From JAAUTT01 sp038213375 (GTDB lineage Bacteria; Bacteroidota; Bacteroidia; Bacteroidales; JAAUTT01): DNA of 64,000 nucleotides. Shown in pieces: positions 1 to 9,943 of this stretch. Both the position numbers and the translations under genes were made by a program. The stretch is taken from assembly GCA_038213375.1 (NCBI GenBank), contig JBBQTB010000029.1:6340-70339 (forward strand), written 5' to 3'. The notes beneath the pieces are model-generated. The model saw nothing but the letters and a program-made list of their open reading frames with translations. It did no database searches and was not told the DNA's origin. Within the stretch, counting starts at the first letter, position 1; the number at the start of each line of letters is the position of its first letter.

Positions 1-1974
1 AGGTTGCACCGATGCCATCAGATCGCCGAGCATATCGCCAATTACTTGGCCGAAATCAATACGCAATGTTGGCTGAGTGGATTCAACCTTTTTACGGATG
101 TCGCCGATCACAGCTTCCGTGGTTTTTTTCCGATCCTTCCGCAATTGAATCAGATAGTCACCATAATTGGGTTCCGTAATAAAAAATCCCATCTGGGCAC
201 CGGTTCGCCGGGAATAGCTTTCTACTTCTGGAACATCCACGATTATTTTTTCTACCTCTCGTAAAATCCGGTCGGTTTCCTCCAACGAAGTCCCTGGTGG
301 TGAAGTGTAATCGAGAACGATGGAACCCTCGTCCATTTCGGGAAGAAAGCCTGTTTCCATGTTCGGAAGAATATAAAATATAGATAATATTAAGCCCGCA
401 ATAAAAACGATGCTAATGATTGGTTTGTGGATAAAGAAACTGACCCATTTTTGAGGTTTGGTTTCTTTAGGACGAATATGTTTTGTTTGTGGGAAACGCA
501 ATCCTATCGTTGTAAGAACGAGGTAAATAACGGGCAATCCAATCCAGGTCACAAAAAATGAGCAAACCAACGTAATAATCATAGTATTGGTAAGCACATT
601 AAAGTAAGCACCGGCAACCCCACCCATCAGCATAAACGGAATAAAGATAACGATAGTGCTGATGGACGATCCAACCATGGAAGGAAAAAGGTATTGTATT
701 GCTTTGTGCACCAGGATATGGGTTGCTTCTTCGGGATGTTCTTCGTGCGTGCGGTGGATTTGTTCCATCACAACCACGGCATCATCGATAATCAGGCCGA
801 TGGCGGCGGCAATAGCGCCAAGGGTCATAATATTTAGGGTATAACCAAAACAGAAAAGAACACTAATAGTCAGAAGAAGCGTAATTGGAATGGTAATCAA
901 AATAGTGGCGCTGGCTTTGAATGAGCGCAGAAAAAGAATGGCAACCAGCATAGCCAATATCAAACCGAGCCAAAGGCTGTCGTTCACACTTTTAGTGACA
1001 TCGTTCACAAAATCGGCCTGATTGTAATAGGGCCTCATGTATACACCTTTGGGCAGCAGCTTGTCGAGATCTTTCTTTCGCGACCGGTATTTTTTTTCTA
1101 ATTCGATGAGGTTTGCATTAGGTTGTTTGAGAACGGCTATCAATAATGCCTGCTTGCCATTGGCATTGATTTTCGTATATTCCACTTTTTCGCGCACTTC
1201 TATTGTGGCAATGTCCTTTATTTTGAGCGCCCGCCGGCCATCGTTTTTTAAAATTACATTTTCAATGTCGGTTTTATTATATAGCCCTGCGTCGGTAACA
1301 GTAAGGTACAATCGGCGGTAATCAGACAGGTATCCGTTTGAACTGATAAAGTTGGTTTGGCTTAATACCCCGCTGATGATTTCGGGCGTGATGGAAAGGG
1401 CGCTCATTTTGTGTTGATCCAGCAAAAGCCAGAATTCCTTAGTTTTTCCACCGATGATCCGGACCGAGGAAACCCCTTCAATTTGTGATAAAAATGGTTT
1501 AACCTGATAATTTGCAATGAGGTTTAGTTCGATAGCCGTTTTCGTGTCACTCTCAAGCGTAAAGCCCATAACCGGAAGGATGGATGGGTTCATTTTTTCA
1601 ATTACAATCTGAACAGTTGGAGGAAGTTCGTTTTTTACCTGGTTGATACGCGATTCGAGCATCTGCTGGTTCACATCGATGCCGGCTCCCCATTTAAGAA
1701 ACGCCGATATCTCGCAGGTTCCGCGGCTGGTGGTGCTTCTTATCACATTTAGATCGGGAATTTGCTTGATGGCGTTTTCCAACGGCCGGGTTACCGAAAT
1801 CATCATCTTATCGACTGGTTGTTCGCCATAATCGGCGATAACCTTTAATTTGGGGAAGGTAATTTCCGGAAAAAGTGATACCTTAATCTGACTATAAAAA
1901 AACACCCCACCGGCAATGATGATAGCTAATATTACTGAAACGGGGTTCTTATGGCTATGAAAGAAATTTTTCAT
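1..1974 (-). CDS. RND efflux permease (N-terminal 658 residues, runs off left edge)
   Basis: Inner-membrane proton-driven pump subunit of a tripartite efflux system. I translated it by hand from the ATG whose complement lies at 1972-1974; the frame stays open to base 1, so the C-terminal part (roughly the last third for a family of about 1,020-1,050 residues) is outside the window. Visible family features are the N-terminal membrane helix (about 11-30), the porter domain, and the TM4 motif GLIIDDAVVVMEQ with the acidic pair at about 397-398, the proton-relay position of AcrB. The stop of the adaptor gene upstream is 3 nt from this start, so adaptor, TolC and pump form one minus-strand operon. 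Substrate class (drug or metal) cannot be told; the sequence resembles CzcA/AcrB-type permeases generally. Confidence 0.93.
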   Translation of the reverse strand, partial: MKNFFHSHKNPVSVILAIIIAGGVFFYSQIKVSLFPEITFPKLKVIADYGEQPVDKMMISVTRPLENAIKQIPDLNVIRSTTSRGTCEISAFLKWGAGIDVNQQMLESRINQVKNELPPTVQIVIEKMNPSILPVMGFTLESDTKTAIELNLIANYQVKPFLSQIEGVSSVRIIGGKTKEFWLLLDQHKMSALSITPEIISGVLSQTNFISSNGYLSDYRRLYLTVTDAGLYNKTDIENVILKNDGRRALKIKDIATIEVREKVEYTKINANGKQALLIAVLKQPNANLIELEKKYRSRKKDLDKLLPKGVYMRPYYNQADFVNDVTKSVNDSLWLGLILAMLVAILFLRSFKASATILITIPITLLLTISVLFCFGYTLNIMTLGAIAAAIGLIIDDAVVVMEQIHRTHEEHPEEATHILVHKAIQYLFPSMVGSSISTIVIFIPFMLMGGVAGAYFNVLTNTMIITLVCSFFVTWIGLPVIYLVLTTIGLRFPQTKHIRPKETKPQKWVSFFIHKPIISIVFIAGLILSIFYILPNMETGFLPEMDEGSIVLDYTSPPGTSLEETDRILREVEKIIVDVPEVESYSRRTGAQMGFFITEPNYGDYLIQLRKDRKKTTEAVIGDIRKKVESTQPTLRIDFGQVIGDMLGDLMASVQP

Positions 1975-1977
1975 TGA

Positions 1978-2910
1978 TTATTGCTTTTGGATGCTTACCC
2001 TTGCGCTATCAGCCAATCCGTAATTGCCCGTGAGCAGAATACGGTCGGTTTCAAGAAAGCCCGGAGGGAGGATTTCAACCATATCGGAGTTCTCTATACC
2101 TTTTACGATGCGCACCTTCACTGCAAGGGTATCGTTTGCCAATTTCATTACCCAGAAATCGGTTTGGGCTTCGTTTGACAGAATGGCCGGCTTTGGCAAA
2201 ACCATCGCTTTGGGCTTGGCCGATTTAACAAGTTTAATCCTGGCAATCAGGTTTTCGGGCAATGGCTCGCTGGTTTCAGGCCTCAGGATGAAATTTTCTG
2301 TTTGAGATGCTATATTCATCTGGGCCAGGTTAGAACTGATGGTTCCCTTAATGATCCGATTGTCAGAAAGCTGTATGTCTACCGATTTACTTTTTGTAAG
2401 ATAGTTGTGCAATTCGTAAGGAGCTTCGAGTAGGAAAACAAGACTGCTACGATCGGCAATATTGGCCAATTCGTCGCCATCCAGCACATAATCGCCTCTT
2501 TGGTGAGTTATGGAAGTAATAACCCCTGTTTTTGAGGCTTTTATTTCCACGGTCCCTTTAAAGCGCAGGCTGGTGTCGGAGGTACTTATCTCGCTGATAG
2601 CGATGGCTTCTTTGGTTTTCAACGTAAACAAAACCTGGCCTTTTTCAACGTGATCCCCAATGTTAATATCAATGTTTTCAACAACTCCAATGGCTGTCGA
2701 TTTGACAATATTTTTCTTTAGAAACGATGAAACAGCATTCAGTTCCATCATTTCAACCATAGGCTGAATGCTGATGTTTGTGAATGTTACCGGAGTTATG
2801 GTTACGGTTTTCTCTTCTGTTTTTTCTACATTTCGGCCACAAGCGACCCAAAAAATCATTGCTAAAAATAAACAATAAATAGTAGAAGTTGATAATTTGC
2901 TATTAATCAT
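1978..2910 (-). CDS. RND periplasmic adaptor lipoprotein (membrane fusion protein)
   Basis: HlyD/AcrA-type adaptor that bridges the inner-membrane pump and the outer-membrane channel. The 310-residue protein begins with a signal sequence and a lipobox ending FWVAC (Cys about 24), so it should be lipid-anchored. A split lipoyl/barrel-sandwich half is visible around 85-110 (NIDINIGDHVEKGQVLFTLK) with its partner half around 125-150 (SKTGVITSITHQRGDYVLDG); the coiled-coil hairpin between them is very short for the family. A C-terminal beta-barrel/MP region follows. It sits between the TolC gene upstream (13 nt) and the permease downstream (3 nt), same strand. Confidence 0.88.
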   Translation of the reverse strand: MINSKLSTSTIYCLFLAMIFWVACGRNVEKTEEKTVTITPVTFTNISIQPMVEMMELNAVSSFLKKNIVKSTAIGVVENIDINIGDHVEKGQVLFTLKTKEAIAISEISTSDTSLRFKGTVEIKASKTGVITSITHQRGDYVLDGDELANIADRSSLVFLLEAPYELHNYLTKSKSVDIQLSDNRIIKGTISSNLAQMNIASQTENFILRPETSEPLPENLIARIKLVKSAKPKAMVLPKPAILSNEAQTDFWVMKLANDTLAVKVRIVKGIENSDMVEILPPGFLETDRILLTGNYGLADSARVSIQKQ

Positions 2911-2922
2911 TATATTGACATG

Positions 2923-4164
2923 TTATTTTTGCATTAAATAATTTATCTCATTGATCAGTTGAAACTCCCTGATTTGAGCTTGGTTAAGGTTATGGTTGAT
3001 ACCAAGGTAGTTCTTTATCGCGTTGATAAACTCTGTAATGGGCATGTTTCCAACATTAAGTTGAGATTTTGCCATTGTTATGAGTTCCGAGGCTGTAATA
3101 GCCTGCTTTTTCAATTGCTGCTTAAGTTGCCTGACGGAAGTTATTTCCTCATTTAGCTGCTTCAGCTGCTGATCATATTGGTTTATAAAAAAACGCTGAT
3201 AAGACCCTCTGATATCTTCCTGAATATCCAATTTCTGAACCTCATACTTGCGTTGATGTCCATCATAAATAGGTATACTGAAGTTGAGCCCTGCGCTGAA
3301 TCCTAAATGATTAAAGAAACCTTGAGGAGTGCTGCTCAATAATCCTGCATCAACAAACCATTTAAATTTCGCGTTATACTTTAAATTCACAGTCCATCTG
3401 TCATTTACAATCTTTAAACTATCAATTTTATATTGTAACAACAATGGCGACTGAAATAAGCTTATTGGTGCATTTGCATTTATTTCAGGAAGAATTAAAA
3501 CATATTTTCCTGTATCGTTTATCCCACAAATTTGATTTAATAATCTAACGTCCTTCTTGAACTGTGTATTAAGTTGTAAAACAAGCATCTCCTGGGTCTG
3601 TGTCTCAATTAACAGTGACAAAAAATCAGTTTGCTTGTAAACTCCATGTTCTACCATGGTTTTTAGTAATTCCTTTTCTTCCACAATTAATTTGAGAAAT
3701 GACTCATTGAATGAGAGATCGCTAAAATCGGCATAGGAGGTTAGATATTGGTTGGTGATGGTGCGTCTCAAATCGTTTTCTGATACTTTCCTTTTATTTG
3801 TATGAGATTGTTTTTGAGTTCTTAATCCTTCAAATTTATTATTAAGCACTTGCCGGTTCAAAAAGGATTGCGAAACCGAAAAAACCGACGAATAGGCACC
3901 TCCATTTGTAAGGGCATCGTCATAACCAAATTTGCTGAACACAGGAGCATACATTAGTTGGGCATTAACATCAGCCTGAGGCTTCTGGCTAGCCCTTACC
4001 AATAAACTATCAACCGACGCTGAATTGATTTGGTTTTGATAGTCTTGTAACAAAGGGCTGTTTTTAAAACCTTGAGAAATGTAAAATTCAAGTTTCTGAT
4101 TTTGGGCTTGCACATTAAATAAATTAATGTAAAGCAATAACAATAAGCTTATTACATTTTGCAT
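2923..4164 (-). CDS. TolC-family outer-membrane efflux protein
   Basis: Outer-membrane channel of the leftmost RND system, 413 residues with an N-terminal signal peptide ending near VQA-Q (about 20). The body is the usual alternation of long amphipathic helices rich in Gln, Asn and Leu with short beta segments; SQPIYDG-like strand text is present as NFSIPIYDGHQRKYEV (about 300). It is the first gene of the minus-strand operon TolC-adaptor-permease. The 183-bp region before it is shared with the divergent second RND operon, so both could be regulated from there. Confidence 0.85.
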   Translation of the reverse strand: MQNVISLLLLLYINLFNVQAQNQKLEFYISQGFKNSPLLQDYQNQINSASVDSLLVRASQKPQADVNAQLMYAPVFSKFGYDDALTNGGAYSSVFSVSQSFLNRQVLNNKFEGLRTQKQSHTNKRKVSENDLRRTITNQYLTSYADFSDLSFNESFLKLIVEEKELLKTMVEHGVYKQTDFLSLLIETQTQEMLVLQLNTQFKKDVRLLNQICGINDTGKYVLILPEINANAPISLFQSPLLLQYKIDSLKIVNDRWTVNLKYNAKFKWFVDAGLLSSTPQGFFNHLGFSAGLNFSIPIYDGHQRKYEVQKLDIQEDIRGSYQRFFINQYDQQLKQLNEEITSVRQLKQQLKKQAITASELITMAKSQLNVGNMPITEFINAIKNYLGINHNLNQAQIREFQLINEINYLMQK

Positions 4165-4371
4165 GAAAGATGTTTGATAATTGAAATCAAAGTTGAATTT
4201 TTATTTAAAGATAATGTATGAATTTTGGATAAATATGGAATTTGTTTAAATTAACAATTCATGTACCTGGGTGTTTTAATTTATTTATAATATTTGCTGC
4301 AAATTGAAGAAAAATTCTATTACTATCAGCCTTAATTTTTATTTACTTTGAAGCTCCTAAAAATGGGTTCT

Positions 4372-5424
4372 ATGAAGATGGTATTTAGATATTTTTGTTT
4401 TGTGTTTCTTATTGCAACTATTTCAAATTCATGCAATTTAACGAAAAAAGATAAAAAGGGTATAAAAAAACAAGACAATATCGTATCGTTTCTGGAAGGA
4501 TATGTTGTTAAACCAATGGTTTTAGATCAGGTGATTTCTGTTTCAGGAACATTAAAACCTTATGATGAGACAATTCTTATGCCTGAAGTTGTTGGCAGAG
4601 TGGTGAAAATAAATTTACCGGAAGGAAAGTTCGTAAAGGAAGGTACGCTTCTTGTAAAACTATTTGATGGCGAATTGCTAGCCCAATTACATAAAGCTCA
4701 AACCCAATTGCAGTTAGCTGAGCAGACCCAAAAAAGACAAAACGAATTGGTAAAAGTGAACGGAATTAGTCTTACTGATTTTGACCAGACTGTTTTACAG
4801 GTTAGCTCTATCAAAAATGATATTGAAGTATTGAAAGTGATGATTCGAAAAACCGAGGTGTTGGCTCCATACGATGGCATGATAGGTCTAAAAAATATAA
4901 GTATAGGAGCTCAGGTAACCCCCTCAACGGCCCTGGCCACGATACGCGCTGTAAAACAACTTAAGCTTGACTTCAGTGTTCCTGAAAAATATAGCCGGGA
5001 GATTAAGTCAGGGAGCAAAATTAAGTTTACGGTTCAGGGAGATGATGACAAATACGATGCAATAGTGATGGCAACAGAGGAAGGAATTGACTTTGAAACA
5101 CGAAATTTGAAGGCAAGAGCAGTTGTGAATGCCAGCAAAACACCCTTGGTACCAGGTGCATTTGCAAATGTTGAGTTACGGTTGAAAGAAAACAAAAATG
5201 CATTGATGGTTCCTACCCAATCCATCATTCCTCAGGAAAGGAATAAAAAATTAATTCTTTCTAAAGGAGGAAAAGCCATTTTCGTTACCGTGAAAACGGG
5301 TGTGCGTCAGGCATCGTTAATTGAAATAGTAGATGGCATAGAAACTGGCGACACAGTTGTAACAACTGGGATTCTATTTATCAAACCTGGTGCAGGTTTG
5401 AAATTTGCAAAAGTGACAAAATAA
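4372..5424 (+). CDS. RND periplasmic adaptor lipoprotein, second system
   Basis: AcrA/MexA-like membrane fusion protein. An open frame extends up to a TTG at 4348, but that TTG lies in a TTTACTTTG stretch that looks like the promoter -7 element, so I place the start at the ATG at 4372 (4363 is also possible). The protein then begins with a signal sequence and lipobox ISNSC. Biotinyl-lipoyl halves are visible (LPEGKFVKEGTLLVKL and VLAPYDGMIGLKNISIG) flanking a single helical hairpin, followed by the beta-barrel and membrane-proximal domain typical of the family. The RND permease starts 6 nt downstream. Confidence 0.88.
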   Translation: MKMVFRYFCFVFLIATISNSCNLTKKDKKGIKKQDNIVSFLEGYVVKPMVLDQVISVSGTLKPYDETILMPEVVGRVVKINLPEGKFVKEGTLLVKLFDGELLAQLHKAQTQLQLAEQTQKRQNELVKVNGISLTDFDQTVLQVSSIKNDIEVLKVMIRKTEVLAPYDGMIGLKNISIGAQVTPSTALATIRAVKQLKLDFSVPEKYSREIKSGSKIKFTVQGDDDKYDAIVMATEEGIDFETRNLKARAVVNASKTPLVPGAFANVELRLKENKNALMVPTQSIIPQERNKKLILSKGGKAIFVTVKTGVRQASLIEIVDGIETGDTVVTTGILFIKPGAGLKFAKVTK

Positions 5425-5430
5425 GTTGAT

Positions 5431-8400
5431 ATGAATTTATCCGATTTCGCAATAAAACGCCCGGTAGCATCGATAGTACTAAGTTTAATTATAGTGCTTT
5501 TCGGGATTGTGGGCTATGGGTTTTTAGGTGTGCGGTTATACCCGGCCATCGACCCTCCAACCATAAACGTGCAAACTAACTATACAGGAGCAAATGCTGA
5601 AATTATGGAGTCGCAGATTACCGAGCCTTTGGAAAAATCCATAAATGGAATTGAAGGTGTAAAGTCAATTTCTTCTTCTTCAGCAATCGGCAATAGCAAC
5701 ATCAGTGTGGAGTTTAACGTTGGCGCTGATCTGGAAAAGGCCGCCAATGACGTTCGCGATAAAACATCGCAGGCAAGACGCAGTTTGCCCCAGGATCTTG
5801 ATTCTCCGCCAATTGTAACAAAGGCGGACGCCAACAGCGACCCCATAATCACTATTTCGGTGCAAAGTAATACCATGAATGCTTTGGAGCTCGGTGATTA
5901 TGCCGAAAACGTGCTTCAGGAGAAACTTCAAACAATTCCGGGCGTGAGTCAGGTGGGACTTTTTGGTCAAAAGAGAACAGCCATGAGGTTGTGGCTCAAT
6001 CCGCAAAAATTAGTAGCATATAATCTTACGGCTCAAGATATAAGCGCTGCATTGGAAAAGGAAAATGTGGAATTGCCCGGCGGAAAACTTACAGGTAATG
6101 CCACCGAAATCATTGTGAAAACATATGGCAGATTGGTGACTGAAACCGATTTTAATAATCTTATCATTAGGCAGACTAACGATCAGGTTGTTCGATTTAG
6201 CGATATAGGTGACGCCACACTTGGCCCCGAGAACGAAGAAACAGGAGTAAAACTTAATGGTGGAGAAGGAATAGCTTTGGCGCTTATTCCTTTGCCGGGA
6301 GCAAACCATATCGATATAGCCAATGAGTTTTACAAACGATTTGATGATATTCAGAAAAGTCTGCCGGCGGGCTTAAAAATTTTTGTAGGATATGATAAGT
6401 CGAAGTTTGTAAGACAATCCGTTAACGATGTGGTGGAAACACTTATTATTGCTATTTCACTGGTGATACTCATCGTGTTTTTGTTTTTCCGTAATTGGGT
6501 GATAGCTCTCCGCCCATTGATTGATATACCTGTTTCGCTCATTGGGTCGTTTTTTTTTATGTATATTTTCGGATTCTCTGTAAATGTATTGACACTACTC
6601 GCCATTGTGCTCGCCACAGGTCTGGTGGTTGACGATGGGATAGTGGTTACCGAAAATATCTTTAAGAAGATAGAACTTGGAATGGATAAATGGACAGCCG
6701 CCTTTCAGGGTACCCGCGAAATCTTTTTTGCAGTTATTTCCACATCATTGACCCTTGCTATTGTTTTTGTTCCGGTAATTTTTCTTAAGGGATTTACTGG
6801 CAGATTGTTTCGCGAATTTGGAATTGTGGTTTCCGGAGCTGTGCTGATATCGGCGCTTGTATCGCTTACTTTAACTCCGGTTTTAAATGTTATGCTTGGC
6901 GGACGAATATCGCGACATTCACGATTTTACACTTCTACTGAACCTTTTTTTGTGGGTTTAGACAATGGCTATCGCAAATGGCTTGGTTTTTTTATGGTTC
7001 GCAAATGGCTTGCATATAGCATTTTGGGCTTTTGTTTAATGGTGATTGTATTTGTTGGCAAATCACTTAAATCGGAGTTGGCGCCTTTGGAAGACAAAAG
7101 CATTATTCGAACTTCCTTAACTGCTCCCGAAGGGGCTGGTTTTGATTATACAAGCAATTTACTCGACCGTATAGCTCAATTGGTTACCGATAGTGTACCT
7201 GAGGCAAGGTTGATTTTTGCCCGTAAAGGAGGTTTTTCATCGTCTAGCAGTAATACAGGATTTCTGAATATTTTTCTTACAGAACCCAACGAGCGAAAGG
7301 CCACCCAGCAGCAGATTTATGACCGTCTTTCGCGAATGTATAAACGTTTTCCTGAAGCAAGGATTATTCCTAATCAGGAACAAACAATTTCCACATCACT
7401 ATCAGCAGGTTCGCAGTTACCGGTGCAATTTGTTCTGCAAAACCTTGAATTCGAAAAATTGCAAACGGTACTTCCAAAATTTTTGGACGAAGCCCGCAAA
7501 AGTCCCATATTTGGAAATGTAGATGCTAATCTCAAATTCAATAAACCCGAAATAAACCTTACCATCGACAGATTACGTTCCACTAATCTAGGTGTAAATG
7601 AAATAGATGTTTCCAATACCCTTCAATATGCTTTAAGCGGAAAACGGTATGATTATTTCCTGCGTAACGGAAAGCAGTATTTTGTAGTTGGTCAGGTGGA
7701 AAGAGAAGAACGTAACAAACCGGCTGACATTAGCTCACTTTATGTAAGGAGTAACACAGGCAATCTGATTCAACTCGATAACCTGGTTAAAATGGAAGAG
7801 AGTAGCAGTCCGCCCACCTTATATCATTTTAACAGGTACAAATCAGCAACAATCATGGCTTCTCTTGCCGAGGGGCGCACTCTTGGTGAGGGCATAGATG
7901 AAATGAAATCAATAGCTGCAAAACTCCTCGACACCTCTTTTCAAACTACATTATTAGGGCCATCCCGCGATTTTGCCGAGAGCAGCTCCAATATTTCATT
8001 TGCACTTATTCTGGCACTGGTATTAATTTACCTGATACTTGCTGCACAATTCGAGAGTTTCCGTGACCCTTTTATCATCATGCTTACGGTTCCTCTTGCT
8101 ATTGCAGGAGCCATGCTCAGTTTATGGGTTTTCGGCAAAACCTTGAATATCTTTTCCGAAATAGGAATGATTATGTTAATAGGGATTGTTACTAAAAATG
8201 GTATTTTAATTGTGGAGTTTGCAAATCAAAAACGAAAAGCCGGATTAAACAAAGCCGAAGCTGCATTTGAGGCTGCTGCTGCCCGTTTAAGGCCAATATT
8301 GATGACTTCGTTAGCTACTATTTTCGGAGCATTGCCAATTGCCATGGCATTGGGTGCAGGAGCTCAAAGCCGCGTTCCTTTGGGGATTGTTGTAGTTGGA

Positions 8401-8508
8401 GGGTTGTTTTTCGCATTAATACTCTCCCTGTTTGTAATTCCTGTTATGTATACCATTATGGCAAGTGCAAAGGGTAGACAAATTATTGTTAGTCCGCCAA
8501 ATGTTTAA
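5431..8508 (+). CDS. RND efflux permease, HAE1 (AcrB-like) family
   Basis: Full-length proton-driven multidrug-type pump of 1,025 residues, matching the family's usual length. N-terminal motif FAIKRPVASIVLSL begins TM1; the two periplasmic porter/docking halves are separated by TM2-6 and followed by TM8-12. TM4 has GLVVDDGIVVTEN with the Asp pair at about 401-402, the proton-relay residues. The C-terminal half repeats the pattern (RLRPILMTSLATIFGALPIA). It lies 6 nt after its adaptor and 136 nt before a TolC gene on the same strand, giving a complete second tripartite system. Substrate not predictable. Confidence 0.95.
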   Translation: MNLSDFAIKRPVASIVLSLIIVLFGIVGYGFLGVRLYPAIDPPTINVQTNYTGANAEIMESQITEPLEKSINGIEGVKSISSSSAIGNSNISVEFNVGADLEKAANDVRDKTSQARRSLPQDLDSPPIVTKADANSDPIITISVQSNTMNALELGDYAENVLQEKLQTIPGVSQVGLFGQKRTAMRLWLNPQKLVAYNLTAQDISAALEKENVELPGGKLTGNATEIIVKTYGRLVTETDFNNLIIRQTNDQVVRFSDIGDATLGPENEETGVKLNGGEGIALALIPLPGANHIDIANEFYKRFDDIQKSLPAGLKIFVGYDKSKFVRQSVNDVVETLIIAISLVILIVFLFFRNWVIALRPLIDIPVSLIGSFFFMYIFGFSVNVLTLLAIVLATGLVVDDGIVVTENIFKKIELGMDKWTAAFQGTREIFFAVISTSLTLAIVFVPVIFLKGFTGRLFREFGIVVSGAVLISALVSLTLTPVLNVMLGGRISRHSRFYTSTEPFFVGLDNGYRKWLGFFMVRKWLAYSILGFCLMVIVFVGKSLKSELAPLEDKSIIRTSLTAPEGAGFDYTSNLLDRIAQLVTDSVPEARLIFARKGGFSSSSSNTGFLNIFLTEPNERKATQQQIYDRLSRMYKRFPEARIIPNQEQTISTSLSAGSQLPVQFVLQNLEFEKLQTVLPKFLDEARKSPIFGNVDANLKFNKPEINLTIDRLRSTNLGVNEIDVSNTLQYALSGKRYDYFLRNGKQYFVVGQVEREERNKPADISSLYVRSNTGNLIQLDNLVKMEESSSPPTLYHFNRYKSATIMASLAEGRTLGEGIDEMKSIAAKLLDTSFQTTLLGPSRDFAESSSNISFALILALVLIYLILAAQFESFRDPFIIMLTVPLAIAGAMLSLWVFGKTLNIFSEIGMIMLIGIVTKNGILIVEFANQKRKAGLNKAEAAFEAAAARLRPILMTSLATIFGALPIAMALGAGAQSRVPLGIVVVGGLFFALILSLFVIPVMYTIMASAKGRQIIVSPPNV

Positions 8509-8614
8509 TTTTACAACCAAGAACTATGTTCGAACGAGGTTCTACTTTGTCCGTCATATATAAACAGGCTTAGCTTGTAAAGAATATATTCGACTAGGGT
8601 TGAACCTCAGCAAA

Positions 8615-8635
8615 ACCATTAACCATTAACCATTA
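8615..8635 (+). repeat. Three tandem copies of a heptamer
   Basis: ACCATTA occurs three times head-to-tail, ending 9 nt before the ATG of the downstream TolC gene. It sits in the leader where copy-number change would alter start-codon context. Function, if any, unknown. Confidence 0.7.
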
Positions 8636-8644
8636 ATCAGTAAC

Positions 8645-9943
8645 ATGAAGCTCATAGCCCATATACTTTTAATTTTAATTTTATCATCTGCCAATACGCA
8701 GGCTCAGCAGGTGCTTACTGCGGAAGAAGCTGTAAATATTGCACTTAAAAATAATTTCAACATATTGGTTGCCCGCAATGATGCAGATATTGCAAGGATA
8801 AATAATGCCCTTGGTAATGCTGGTATGTTACCGACAGTGGCAGTCAATGCCTCGGATAATGTTTCAATTAATGATGTTCATCAGAAATTTTCCAGCGGTA
8901 CTGAAATCAATGTTTCCGGAGCTCATTCAAATTCATTAAATATAGGACCCGTCCTTACCTGGACTCTGTTTGACGGAGGCAAAATGTTTGTTACCAAAAG
9001 CAAATTAAATGAAATACAAGCCTTAGGCGAAATTCAGTTTAAAGAAGTGGTATTACAAACTGTTTACGATGTTATTGCTGCATATTTCGATGTTGTGAGG
9101 CAAAAACAACAATTGTCGTCCATTAATGAGGTAATAGCGTTCAACCTCGAACGAGTCAAAATTTTCCAAACCTCGTTTGATGCAGGCCTTTCCCCGAAAA
9201 CGAACCTTTTGCAAGCAAAAATAGATTTGAATGTTTATCAGGAAAATGCCTTAAGCCAGAAGATTGTTATACAGGAATCGCAACGCAAACTAAATCAGAT
9301 TCTCAGCAGAGGAGCTGATTCTTCTTTTGAAGTGATTGATAGCATCCCTCTTACTTATCATCCGGACAGAAAAATAATTATTGAAAAGTTGTATTCAGCT
9401 AATAGCAGTGTTTTAGCTTTTCAAAAGCAGCTGGATATCGCCCGAATGACAGTAAAAGAATACAATTCAATGCTTTTGCCGAGAATAAACATAAATGCGG
9501 GTTATAATTTCGTGAAAACTGATAATACTTACGGTACAATTTTAATGAATCGTATTTATGGTCCTCAATTCGGGGGATCTATTTCCATTCCTATTTTTCA
9601 GGCGGGTAATATATCACGGCAAATAAAAACAGCAAAAATTCAAGTACTTTCTGCCGAATATAATCTGGAGAGTATTAAATTTCAGATAAATACACAAGTG
9701 TTAAATGCACTCACTGATTTTGATAATCAGCAACAATTGCTTGCAATAGAAAAGGATAATGAAGTGCTTGCAAAAGAAAACCTTGAAATATCCATGCTTC
9801 GTCTCAGGTACGGACAAACAACATCGCTGGAAGTAAGGTTGGCTCAGGATAGTTATGAGCAGTCACTCACCCGTCTTATAAACTTCGAATACAATACAAA
9901 GATTGCTGAAACCAAATTGAAACAGCTTTTGGCAGAACTTTAG
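8645..9943 (+). CDS. TolC-family outer-membrane efflux protein, second system
   Basis: 432-residue outer-membrane channel with an N-terminal signal peptide ending near NTQA-Q (about 20). The text shows TolC-type repeats: LTAEEAVNIALKNNFNI at the start of the mature protein, an internal strand SISIPIFQAGNISRQI (about 315) and the second-half helix ending in RYGQTTSLEVRLAQ. It follows the HAE1 permease by 136 nt and is probably co-transcribed with it, although that gap contains a heptamer repeat. Its stop overlaps the stop of the convergent histidine-kinase gene (plus TAG and minus TAA share bases 9941-9942), so no separate terminator fits between them. Confidence 0.88.
   Translation: MKLIAHILLILILSSANTQAQQVLTAEEAVNIALKNNFNILVARNDADIARINNALGNAGMLPTVAVNASDNVSINDVHQKFSSGTEINVSGAHSNSLNIGPVLTWTLFDGGKMFVTKSKLNEIQALGEIQFKEVVLQTVYDVIAAYFDVVRQKQQLSSINEVIAFNLERVKIFQTSFDAGLSPKTNLLQAKIDLNVYQENALSQKIVIQESQRKLNQILSRGADSSFEVIDSIPLTYHPDRKIIIEKLYSANSSVLAFQKQLDIARMTVKEYNSMLLPRININAGYNFVKTDNTYGTILMNRIYGPQFGGSISIPIFQAGNISRQIKTAKIQVLSAEYNLESIKFQINTQVLNALTDFDNQQQLLAIEKDNEVLAKENLEISMLRLRYGQTTSLEVRLAQDSYEQSLTRLINFEYNTKIAETKLKQLLAEL

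Noticed and set aside
4348..4371. TTG as start of the second adaptor
   Set aside because: The TTG belongs to a TTTACTTTG stretch resembling the -7 promoter box, and later ATGs give a normal lipoprotein signal.
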